From Actinomycetes bacterium (GTDB lineage Bacteria > Actinomycetota > Actinomycetes > Mycobacteriales > Mycobacteriaceae): a stretch of 18,401 nt of DNA. Location of the stretch: positions 1 to 18,401 of the forward strand of contig JAHZJY010000009.1 in the NCBI GenBank assembly GCA_022600695.1, given 5' to 3'. The number at the start of each line of letters is the position of its first letter. Position 1 is the stretch's first letter. A model generated the notes under the pieces. It had not been told where the DNA came from. It worked only from the letters and a program-made list of their open reading frames with translations, and ran no database searches. Of the stretch, positions 1 through 6,809 are shown piece by piece. The position numbers were made by a program, and so were the translations under genes.

Positions 1-2532
1 AACACCCTGCTGCTGTACCTGTTCTGGGAACTGACCACGGTGTTGTCCTTCCTGCTGGTCGGGCATTACGCCGAACGGGCGACCAGTCGCGCGGCCGCGA
101 TGCAGGCGCTGTTGGTCACCACCTTCGGCGGTCTGGCAATGCTGGTCGGGGTCATCGTCGTCGGCCAGGCGGCCGGGACGTTCCTGCTTTCCGAACTCGT
201 GGCCGACCCGCCCGCGGGCGGCACCGCCGTCAGCGTCGGCGTGGTGCTCATCGTGGTCGGCGCGTTGTCCAAATCGGCGATCGTGCCGTTCCACTTCTGG
301 TTGCCGGGAGCGATGGCGGCACCCACCCCGGTCAGCGCGTATCTGCACGCGGCCGCGATGGTCAAGGCCGGGGTCTATCTGGTCGCGCGGCTCACACCGG
401 CTTTCGCGGACTCCCCGGGCTGGCGGCCCACCCTGATCACGCTGGGCGTGACGACCATGGTGTTGGCCGGCTGGCGGGCGATCCGGGAGTACGACCTCAA
501 GTTGATCCTCGCCTTCGGCACCGTGAGTCAGCTGGGCTTCCTGCTCATCCTGGTGGGCGGGGGCGGACGCGACATGATGCTCGCCGGGTTGGCGATGATG
601 TGCGCCCACGCCCTGTTCAAAGCGGCGCTGTTCATGGTCGTCGGCATCATCGACCACTCCACCGGAACCCGGGACATCCGCCGACTCGCCTGGCTGGGAA
701 ATCGGCTGCCGGTGCTGATGGTCACCGCGGCGACCGCCGCGGCGAGCATGGCCGCGCTACCGCCATTTCTGGGGTTCGTCGCGAAGGAATCCGCGTTCGA
801 GGCCATCGGCGACAGCGCCGCGCTGGGCAGCTGGGCGCCGGTGGTGCTGGCCGGGACGGTGTTCGGCTCGATCTTCACCACCATTTACAGCCTGCGGTTC
901 ATCTGGGGTGCGTTCGCGCGCAAGGGCAGGGCCCAGCCGAGCACCCTGGTCGCCGGCCTGCACCGTCCGCCGGCGACGTTCCTGGTGGCGCCGGCGCTGC
1001 TGGCTGCGGCGGGCCTGATGTTGGGTCTGCTGCCGGGCAGGCTCAACGCCGCACTGCGGGACTACTCCGCCACGGTGCCCGCCTACGGGGTGTCCGACGG
1101 CGCGTACAAGCTGGCGCTGTGGCACGGGCTGGGCTTGCCGCTGCTGCTGTCGGCGCTGGTGATCGCGGTCGGCGTGGCCGATTTCGTCCGCCGTGCGCGG
1201 CTACCCCGGCTGCGCAGTTCCGATCGGCTGCCGCTGGGCAACGCCGATCGGATCTACGAGGCCGTCGTCCGCGGTGCCGATGTCGTTTCGGTACGGCTGA
1301 CCGGCGTCACCCAGCGGGGATCGCTGCCCCTGACCCAGGCGGTGATCCTGTTCACCCTGATGGTGCTGCCGATGATCGTCCTGTTGCTGGGGGCGCGCGA
1401 CCGGCCCCGGTTCGCGCTCTGGGATTCGGTGCTGCAGCCGGTGGTGGGTCTGTTGATCCTGGCCGCCGCGGTGGCCGCAGCGCTGGTCCGCAACCGGCTG
1501 GCCGCGGTGTTGATGGTCGGTATCACCGGCTATGGCTGCGGGGTGATCTTCGCGCTGCACGGCGCGCCCGATCTGGCGCTGACCCAGTTTCTGGTGGAGA
1601 CGATCATGCTGGCGTTCTTCGTGCTGGTCCTGCGCACGCTGCCGGCCGAGACCGGGGAAGCCGGCGTGCGGCGCTACCGACTGCCCCGCGCCCTGCTCGC
1701 CGTCGGTGTCGGGGTGACGGTCACCACGGTGGCGGTGTTCGCGAAGGCCGCGCGCACCCAGACGCCCATCGCCGACCTACTGCCCGACGCCGCCTACTTC
1801 CGCGGGAACGGCTCCAATACGGTCAATGTGCTGCTGGTCGACATCAGGGCCTGGGACACCCTCGGCGAGGTCGCTGTGCTGGTGGCGGCGGCAACCGGGG
1901 TGGCGTCCCTGGTGTTCCGGCACCGCCGGTTCGGCGCGGCGCCCCGGGTGCCGCAAGCGGCCCGCTCGGCCGCCGGGCGGGATACCCCGGCAGCGCGGAT
2001 GACCGCCTACAGCCCCGCGGCCGGGGACACCACGTGGTTGCGGGGCAGTGAGGTCCGGGATCCGCGTCAGCGGTCGCTGGTGCTCGAGGTGGCGACCCGG
2101 TTGATCTTCCCGCTGATGATGGTGCTGTCGGTGTACCTGTTCTTCACCGGCCACAACACGCCCGGCGGTGGGTTCGCCGGCGGGCTGACCGCGGGGCTGG
2201 CGCTGCTGCTGCGATATCTGGCGGGCGGCCGTTACGAACTCGGCGAGACGCTGCCGTTGGACGCCGGCAAGATTCTGGGTGCCGGACTGGCCCTCGCGGC
2301 GGGGACGGCGATCGTATCCGTTCTGCTGGGCGCGCCGGCGCTGTCCTCGGCGGTCATCTCGCTGCAACTGCCCCTGCTGGGCACCATCAAATTCGTCACC
2401 TCGCTCGTCTTCGATCTGGGCGTCTACCTGATCGTGGTGGGGCTGGTCCTCGACGTGCTGCGCAGCCTGGGCGCAGGTATCGACTTCGAGCTGGCCGAAG
2501 CTGCGAACCGGCCCGCGGGAGGCCTGCGGTGA
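1..2532 (+). CDS. mrpA: Mrp Na+/H+ antiporter subunit A fused to subunit B (5' end missing)
   Basis: This is the large proton-pumping subunit of the multisubunit Mrp cation/proton antiporter in the cytoplasmic membrane. The reading frame is open from base 1 (NTLLLYLFWELTTVLSF), so the gene begins upstream of the window and the GTG at 40 is internal. The first third is a NuoL/MrpA-like antiporter domain with the conserved stretches SKSAIVPFHFWLPGA, AAMVKAGVYL, EYDLKLILAFGTVSQ and HALFKAALF, whose lysines lie on the proton path. Next come an MbhD-like segment (about nt 1430-1650, with HGAPDLALTQFLVE) and an MbhE-like segment (about nt 1780-1930). From about nt 2060 a complete MnhB domain follows (FFTGHNTPGGGFAGGL). 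The A-B fusion is the layout called group 2 Mrp. The stop TGA lies inside the GTGA that starts mrpC. Function is certain at family level; whether Na+, K+ or Ca2+ is the physiological ion cannot be read from sequence. Confidence 0.95.
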   Translation, partial: NTLLLYLFWELTTVLSFLLVGHYAERATSRAAAMQALLVTTFGGLAMLVGVIVVGQAAGTFLLSELVADPPAGGTAVSVGVVLIVVGALSKSAIVPFHFWLPGAMAAPTPVSAYLHAAAMVKAGVYLVARLTPAFADSPGWRPTLITLGVTTMVLAGWRAIREYDLKLILAFGTVSQLGFLLILVGGGGRDMMLAGLAMMCAHALFKAALFMVVGIIDHSTGTRDIRRLAWLGNRLPVLMVTAATAAASMAALPPFLGFVAKESAFEAIGDSAALGSWAPVVLAGTVFGSIFTTIYSLRFIWGAFARKGRAQPSTLVAGLHRPPATFLVAPALLAAAGLMLGLLPGRLNAALRDYSATVPAYGVSDGAYKLALWHGLGLPLLLSALVIAVGVADFVRRARLPRLRSSDRLPLGNADRIYEAVVRGADVVSVRLTGVTQRGSLPLTQAVILFTLMVLPMIVLLLGARDRPRFALWDSVLQPVVGLLILAAAVAAALVRNRLAAVLMVGITGYGCGVIFALHGAPDLALTQFLVETIMLAFFVLVLRTLPAETGEAGVRRYRLPRALLAVGVGVTVTTVAVFAKAARTQTPIADLLPDAAYFRGNGSNTVNVLLVDIRAWDTLGEVAVLVAAATGVASLVFRHRRFGAAPRVPQAARSAAGRDTPAARMTAYSPAAGDTTWLRGSEVRDPRQRSLVLEVATRLIFPLMMVLSVYLFFTGHNTPGGGFAGGLTAGLALLLRYLAGGRYELGETLPLDAGKILGAGLALAAGTAIVSVLLGAPALSSAVISLQLPLLGTIKFVTSLVFDLGVYLIVVGLVLDVLRSLGAGIDFELAEAANRPAGGLR

Positions 2533-2999
2533 CCGTCTATCTGATTCCGTTGATCATCGCCGGTGGGCTGATGTCCTGCGGCGTGTACCTGCTGCTCTCC
2601 CGCAATCTGACCCGCATGCTGCTCGGACTGCTGTTGGTGAGCAATGCCGTGAGCCTCTTGCTGTTGACCATCGGCGGGCCTTCGGGCAACCCGCCGGTCC
2701 GCGGCCGCACCAGCGGCCAGGAGGCGGCCACCGCCGATCCGCTGGCACAGGCGCTCATCCTGACGGCGATCGTCATCACGATGGGCGTGGCTGCGTTTGT
2801 CCTGGCGTTGATCTACCGCTCGTACCGGCTGACCGCCGAGGAGGATGTGACCAACGACCCGGAGGACACCCGGGTGGCGCAACTGTCCGACGCCGACGCC
2901 GCCTGGACCGACGCCGACCGCGGGGGCGCCATGGCCTACCCGGACACCGAGGCCCCGGACGAACTGGATGCCCTGCCCGGCTCGGAGGGCTCACGGTGA
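2529..2999 (+). CDS. mrpC: Mrp antiporter subunit C (NuoK-like)
   Basis: MrpC is a small NuoK-like membrane subunit of the Mrp antiporter. The 156-residue product has three hydrophobic helices: residues about 3-22, 30-48 and 77-97. The typical run NLTRMLLGLLLVSNAVSLLLL follows the first helix, and DPLAQALILTAIVITMGVAAF carries the third. Family members are usually about 100-120 residues. Here a strongly acidic tail from about residue 102 (EEDVTNDPEDT onward) adds some 50 residues after the last helix. The GTG start overlaps the stop of mrpA by 4 nt (GTGA), indicating translational coupling. The same 4-nt arrangement joins it to mrpD. Confidence 0.93.
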   Translation: MTVYLIPLIIAGGLMSCGVYLLLSRNLTRMLLGLLLVSNAVSLLLLTIGGPSGNPPVRGRTSGQEAATADPLAQALILTAIVITMGVAAFVLALIYRSYRLTAEEDVTNDPEDTRVAQLSDADAAWTDADRGGAMAYPDTEAPDELDALPGSEGSR

Positions 3000-4594
3000 A
3001 CGCCCTGATACCCCTGCCGGTGCTGATCCCGCTGGCCGGCGCGGCACTGACGCTGTTCGCCGGCCATCGGCGGCGGTTGCAGCGGATAGTCGCGCTGGTG
3101 GCGCTCAGTGGCGTGCTCGCAGTGTCGGTGGCCCTGCTGGTCCAGACCGACCGTCGCGGAACTCAGGCCCTGCATATCGGTGGCTGGGGACCGACCGAGG
3201 CGGGACTCGGACCGCTGGGGATCACCCTGGTGGTCGACCGGCTCTCGGCACTGATGCTGGTGGTGTCGGCGGTCGTGCTGCTGGCGGTGGTGTTCTATGC
3301 CATCGGGCAGGGCATCCGCGACGGAGACGACCGGCAGCCGGTGTCGATCTTCCTGCCCACCTACCTGGTGCTGTCGGCCGGTGTGTGCATCGCGTTCCTG
3401 GCCGGTGACCTGTTCAACCTCTTCGTCGGCTTCGAGGTGCTTCTGGCGGCGAGTTTCGTGTTGCTGACGCTCGGCGCCAGCCGGGACCGGGTCCGGGCCG
3501 GCATCTCCTACGTGATGGTGTCGATGGTCTCCTCGGTGATCTTCCTGATCGGCCTGAGCCTGATCTACGCCGCCGCCGGAACGCTGAACATGGCGGAGTT
3601 GGCCGTGCGACTGCAGGATGTCCCGAGCGGCACCCGCGGCGCCTTGTTCGCGGTGTTGCTGGTGGCGTTCGGCATCAAGGCCGCGGTGTTCCCGCTGTCG
3701 AGTTGGCTGCCCGACTCCTACCCGACCGCGTCGGCCCCGGTGACCGCCGTGTTCGCCGGCCTGCTGACCAAAGTGGGGGTCTACGCCATCATCCGGGCGC
3801 ATTCCCTGCTGTTCAGCGACGGCGGGCTGAACTCCGTTCTCCTGGTCGCCGCCCTGCTGACCATGCTGATCGGCATCCTGGGCGCGATCGCCCAGAACGA
3901 CATCAAGCGGCTGCTGTCCTTCACCCTGGTCAGCCATATCGGCTACATGGTGTTCGGCATCGCGCTGTCCAGCAGGCTGGGCATGTCCGGGGCCATCTAC
4001 TACGTCGCGCACCACATCGTGGTGCAGACCACCCTGTTCCTGGTGGTCGGCCTGATCGAGCGGCAGGCCGGGGCGTCGACGCTCCGCCGGCTCGGCGGTC
4101 TGGCCGCCGCGAGTCCGGTACTCGCCTTCGCCTTCTTCGTCCCCGCCCTCAATCTCGGCGGTATCCCGCCGTTCTCCGGGTTCATCGGCAAGGTGGCATT
4201 GCTGGAGGCCGGTAGCGCGGACGGCTCCGTTCTGGCCTGGCTGCTGGTCGGCGGCTCGGTACTGACCAGTCTGCTGACCCTCTACGTCGTGATGCGGGTC
4301 TGGAGCAAAGCCTTCTGGCGCGCCCGCGTCGACGCCCCGGAGGGTGACCTGGCCGACGCCGTGCCGTCGGCACTGATCGACCAGGCCGAGGACACCGACG
4401 ACATCGCCTTCAGCGAACGCGGCGACGTCGGCCGGATTCCCGCCGGAATGCTGGCGCCGACCATGGCGCTGATCGCCGTGGGCCTGGCACTCACGGTGGC
4501 CGCCGGCCCGATCTTCGGGTATTGCGATCGGGCCGCCGGCGAGGTGCTCGACCCCAGCCGCTATATCGCCGCGGTCCTCGGGGACCGCCCATGA
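2996..4594 (+). CDS. mrpD: Mrp antiporter subunit D (NuoM/NuoN-like)
   Basis: MrpD is the second antiporter-like channel subunit of the Mrp complex, related to NuoM/N of complex I. The 532 residues are mostly transmembrane helices. Visible signature residues are Glu147 in the stretch DLFNLFVGFEVLL, Lys228 in FGIKAAVFPLSSWLPDSYP and Lys259 in AGLLTKVGVYAIIR. These match the charged residues essential for proton transfer in characterised MrpD proteins. The histidine-rich VAHHIVVQTTLF also fits the family. An acidic loop at about residues 443-475 (EGDLADAV, DQAEDTDD) precedes the last helix and is longer than in Bacillus proteins known to me. The GTG start overlaps mrpC by 4 nt, and the end overlaps the ATG of mrpE by 4 nt. 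Confidence 0.95.
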   Translation: MNALIPLPVLIPLAGAALTLFAGHRRRLQRIVALVALSGVLAVSVALLVQTDRRGTQALHIGGWGPTEAGLGPLGITLVVDRLSALMLVVSAVVLLAVVFYAIGQGIRDGDDRQPVSIFLPTYLVLSAGVCIAFLAGDLFNLFVGFEVLLAASFVLLTLGASRDRVRAGISYVMVSMVSSVIFLIGLSLIYAAAGTLNMAELAVRLQDVPSGTRGALFAVLLVAFGIKAAVFPLSSWLPDSYPTASAPVTAVFAGLLTKVGVYAIIRAHSLLFSDGGLNSVLLVAALLTMLIGILGAIAQNDIKRLLSFTLVSHIGYMVFGIALSSRLGMSGAIYYVAHHIVVQTTLFLVVGLIERQAGASTLRRLGGLAAASPVLAFAFFVPALNLGGIPPFSGFIGKVALLEAGSADGSVLAWLLVGGSVLTSLLTLYVVMRVWSKAFWRARVDAPEGDLADAVPSALIDQAEDTDDIAFSERGDVGRIPAGMLAPTMALIAVGLALTVAAGPIFGYCDRAAGEVLDPSRYIAAVLGDRP

Positions 4595-5139
4595 GCCGGC
4601 AGACGTTGCTCCGGGTCTGGACGGTCACCTGGCTGGTGTTGGCGTGGCTGCTGCTGTGGGGTTCGGTGTCGGCGGCGAACGTGATCTCCGGGTTGTTGGT
4701 GGCGCTGGCGATCACCCTCCTGCTACCGATGCCCGCGGTGCCGGTGCAGGGCCGGGTGCACCCCCTGTCGGTCTGCTGGCTGGCCCTGAACGTCGGATGG
4801 TGGCTGGTGAAATCCTCAACCCAGGTGGCCTGGCTGACGCTGCGGCCCAGCCGGCCGCCGCTGTCGGCAGTGCTTCGGGCGCGCCTGGCACTGAAGTCCG
4901 ACCTGGTGCTGGCACTGGGCGTCAATATCCTCAACCTGACTCCGGGAACCCTGGTTCTCGAGATCGACCAGGCCCGTCGCCTGGTCTACGTCCACGTGCT
5001 CGACGTCGATTCGCAGCGCGGCGTAGACCGATTCCGCAACCAGGTCGCCGCCCTGGAACGGTTGCTGGTGGCCGCATTCGAGCGCGACGCCGAATGGCGA
5101 ACGTCGGCACCGGACGCCGACCAGGAGGCCCGAGGATGA
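4591..5139 (+). CDS. mrpE: Mrp antiporter subunit E
   Basis: MrpE is a small subunit needed for assembly and activity of the Mrp complex. The product has 182 residues. Two hydrophobic stretches near the N-terminus (about residues 10-47) are followed by a third (about 56-73) and then by a soluble domain. The family signature is the segment around residues 102-124, with GVNILNLTPGTLVLEI, followed by VYVHVLDV. The open frame extends further upstream to 4522, but the ATG at 4591 is preferred: it overlaps the mrpD stop in the same 4-nt ATGA pattern as its neighbours, and it gives the normal family length and N-terminus. Confidence 0.92.
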   Translation: MSRQTLLRVWTVTWLVLAWLLLWGSVSAANVISGLLVALAITLLLPMPAVPVQGRVHPLSVCWLALNVGWWLVKSSTQVAWLTLRPSRPPLSAVLRARLALKSDLVLALGVNILNLTPGTLVLEIDQARRLVYVHVLDVDSQRGVDRFRNQVAALERLLVAAFERDAEWRTSAPDADQEARG

Positions 5140-5408
5140 CGGCGGTGTGGGTGGCCGCGGGCGTGATGTTGACCGCGGCGGCGATACTGACCATGGTGCG
5201 GCTGCTGATCGGACCCACCACGCTGGACCGGCTCATAGCGGTGGACACGACCGTCGCCGTGACGATGTGCGGCCTGGGCACCTGGGCGGCGTTCAGCGGA
5301 GACACCACCGTGACCTACAGCTTGGCCGCCCTCGCCCTGATCAGCTTCGTCGGATCGGTGAGTATCGCCCGGTTCCGGGTGCCCGACATCAAGGACGACC
5401 GGCGATGA
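5136..5408 (+). CDS. mrpF: Mrp antiporter subunit F
   Basis: MrpF is a three-helix membrane subunit of the Mrp antiporter, related to subunits of membrane-bound hydrogenases. The 90-residue product has the diagnostic run MVRLLIGPTTLDRLIAVDT at residues 20-38, including the conserved Gly26-Pro27, Asp31-Arg32 and Asp37. Two further hydrophobic helices follow (about 39-54 and 58-76), and the C-terminus is short and charged. The ATG start overlaps the mrpE stop by 4 nt, and the stop overlaps the mrpG ATG by 4 nt. The frame is open well upstream inside mrpE, but starting earlier would add an unrelated arginine- and glycine-rich leader, so 5136 is chosen. Confidence 0.92.
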   Translation: MTAVWVAAGVMLTAAAILTMVRLLIGPTTLDRLIAVDTTVAVTMCGLGTWAAFSGDTTVTYSLAALALISFVGSVSIARFRVPDIKDDRR

Positions 5409-5779
5409 ATGCTGTCGAAATCCTCACCGCCGTGCTGATACTCAGCGGCTCGGCCCTGGCGCTGACGGCGGCGATCGGCCTGTTGCGCTTCCCCGACACG
5501 CTCAGCCGCATGCACTCGGCCACCAAACCACAGGTGCTTGGCCTGCTGCTGGTCCTGGCCGGTGCCGCGATCCGGCTGCGAGGGAATATCGACACCGGGA
5601 TGATCGTGCTGACCGGTGTCTTCACGCTCATCACGGCGCCGGTAATCGCCCAACGCGTCGGCCAATTGGCCTACCGGGAACACAATGTTCCCGACGACCT
5701 GCTCACCATGGACGCAATCCGCGACCGGGAAGACACCGAGCGAAGCGACCAGGAAAACACCGAGCGAAGCGACCCGTGA
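5405..5779 (+). CDS. mrpG: Mrp antiporter subunit G (last gene of the operon)
   Basis: MrpG is the final small subunit of the Mrp complex. The 124 residues contain three helices and the family signature GLLRFPDTLSRMHSATKPQ at residues 25-43, where the Arg-His pair and KPQ are the most conserved. The ATG at 5405 overlaps the mrpF stop by 4 nt, which sets the start. After the last helix the protein ends in a hydrophilic tail in which TERSD occurs twice (residues 111-115 and 119-123). This tail is encoded by a 24-bp-period direct repeat described separately. No downstream gene follows on this strand; the next gene is convergent after 19 bp. Confidence 0.92.
   Translation: MNAVEILTAVLILSGSALALTAAIGLLRFPDTLSRMHSATKPQVLGLLLVLAGAAIRLRGNIDTGMIVLTGVFTLITAPVIAQRVGQLAYREHNVPDDLLTMDAIRDREDTERSDQENTERSDP
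5733..5774 (+). repeat. Short tandem direct repeat at the 3' end of mrpG
   Basis: The 18-base unit acaccgagcgaagcgacc occurs at 5733-5750 and again, identically, at 5757-5774, giving a period of 24 bases. The flanking six bases also nearly match. Each unit contains GCGAAGC, a heptamer known to fold into an unusually stable DNA mini-hairpin with a GAA loop. The repeat stays in frame and gives the duplicated TERSD tail of MrpG. It lies just before the convergent junction with the LON-domain gene. Confidence 0.8.
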
Positions 5780-5798
5780 CAGGGATCCGGTAGCCCGG

Positions 5799-6443
5799 TC
5801 AGTCGTCCTCGGGTAGCTGGAATTCGACCATCGCCGTGACGGTTTCGATCGCGTCGGTCAGTACCCCGACACGTTCCGCCAGGGTCGGAGCGGCCAACAC
5901 GGCGTAGCGGTCGGCCTGCCCCAGCGGAACCCGGGCGGCCAGCGCATACAGGTGCCGGGCCGGGTCATCGGCGGTCTCCTCGTCGACAGCCAGGGCATCG
6001 GCCGGCACGTCCATGTCGCGGGCCCGCGCCACCCGCTGGTAGAGGCCGAGGATGCGGTCGATGACCGCACCGATCTGCCCGGGACCAACCGGTGGTCCCG
6101 GCTCATCGGGCCAGGGCTCGACGATCGCCCGCGGATACGGGTTGTCGGGCAGCCACCGGCGCACCCGTATCCGCTCCCCCACCGGCGCCAGCAACTCGTA
6201 CTGACCCATCCCGAGATCGGCGTACTCGGCGATCCGCGCCATGGCCCCGATATCGCTGCGGGAGTCCTCGCCGCCGACTTCCCGGCCGCGGCTGATCAGA
6301 ACCACACCGAATGCCGGATCGTCGTCGGCCAGGCAGTCCTGAACCAGGTCGGCATAGCGGGGTTCGAAGATCCGCAGTGGCAGCGTCTCGCCGGGAAGCA
6401 GAGCGGACTGCAGCGGGAACATCGGCCGCGCGAAGTCGGTCAT
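5799..6443 (-). CDS. Stand-alone LON substrate-binding domain protein
   Basis: The 214-residue product is a LON N-terminal (substrate-binding) domain protein. The N-terminus reads FPLQSALLPGETLPLRIFEPRY (first part at residues 9-20), the hallmark of this domain. It continues with a central beta region (FGVVLISRGREVGG, then IGAMARIAEY) and a helical C-terminal half. There is no AAA ATPase and no protease domain, so it is not the Lon protease. Proteins of this kind are widespread and mostly uncharacterised; the M. tuberculosis counterpart is probably Rv0434. The frame is open up to 6569, but that would run into the lipoprotein gene. The ATG at 6443 sits 7 nt after the lipoprotein stop, is preceded by AGGTAG, and gives the family N-terminus. 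An ATG at 6476 is a less likely alternative. It is the last gene of the minus-strand cluster. Confidence 0.85.
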   Translation of the reverse strand: MTDFARPMFPLQSALLPGETLPLRIFEPRYADLVQDCLADDDPAFGVVLISRGREVGGEDSRSDIGAMARIAEYADLGMGQYELLAPVGERIRVRRWLPDNPYPRAIVEPWPDEPGPPVGPGQIGAVIDRILGLYQRVARARDMDVPADALAVDEETADDPARHLYALAARVPLGQADRYAVLAAPTLAERVGVLTDAIETVTAMVEFQLPEDD

Positions 6444-6450
6444 CCGGGCG

Positions 6451-6798
6451 CTACCTGATACCACCGGTGAGGACATCCCGGACCGGGGCGCTCGGGGCGG
6501 CGAAGGTGCACAGCGCCGCCCCCACCCCCACCCAGAGATCCGGATTCCCGGCCACCAGCTGATTGCCATCCGCGCCGATCGCGACGATCACCTCACGGCG
6601 GGCCGAGGGGCCCATCGCGACGTATTCGCGGCAGGTGGTCTCCAGGAGGTCCACGCCACCGAAGGCGATCCCGGCCTGCCCCGGGGTGGCCACCGGGGCG
6701 CCATCGATCGCACGGCTGCAACCGCCTGCGGCCAGCATCACCGCGACGGCCAGTAGCCCGGTGACCGTCCCGCGGACGAGTGTCACTCTGTGAACCAT
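6451..6798 (-). CDS. Small lipoprotein of unknown function
   Basis: I do not recognise a named family. The 115-residue product starts with a positively charged, then hydrophobic, signal peptide that ends in the lipobox LAAGGC, so Cys27 should be lipid-modified after export. The mature part (about 88 residues) holds two more cysteines, Cys56 (LLETTCREYVAM) and Cys97 (GVGAALCTFA), which could form a disulfide around a small helical domain. This topology loosely recalls HdeA-like or DUF732-like periplasmic proteins, but the match is by eye only. The gene has the best Shine-Dalgarno in the window (AGGAGG, 5 nt from the ATG). It is 9 bp downstream of the ligase gene and 7 bp upstream of the LON gene, so the three are very probably cotranscribed. 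I do not recall a gene here in M. tuberculosis. Confidence 0.82.
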   Translation of the reverse strand: MVHRVTLVRGTVTGLLAVAVMLAAGGCSRAIDGAPVATPGQAGIAFGGVDLLETTCREYVAMGPSARREVIVAIGADGNQLVAGNPDLWVGVGAALCTFAAPSAPVRDVLTGGIR

Positions 6799-6803
6799 CG
6801 GTT

Positions 6804-6809
6804 CCTCCT
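6804..6809 (-). promoter_or_regulatory. Strong Shine-Dalgarno for the small lipoprotein
   Basis: On the minus strand AGGAGG lies 5 nt before the ATG at 6798. It overlaps the stop codon of the upstream ligase gene (TAG at 6808-6810). A perfect consensus site is unusual in this window and suggests efficient translation from the shared mRNA; it also fixes the start. Confidence 0.8.

Noticed and set aside
600..2051. 483-codon open frame in a second plus-strand frame within mrpA
   Set aside because: Arg-, Gly- and Ala-rich translation typical of a frame-shifted GC-rich gene; the mrpA frame carries all conserved motifs.
2936..4015. 359-codon open frame on the minus strand opposite mrpC and mrpD
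   Set aside because: It is Gln-, His- and Arg-rich, has no domain and is antisense to clear membrane subunits.
5775..5830. Terminator hairpin at the mrpG-LON convergent junction
   Set aside because: Only stems of 3-5 bp can be drawn (for example GGG with CCC), which is expected by chance in GC-rich sequence; no T-run.
5799..6443. ATP-dependent Lon protease
   Set aside because: Only the N-terminal LON domain is present; no Walker motifs or Ser-Lys protease dyad, and 214 residues is far too short.
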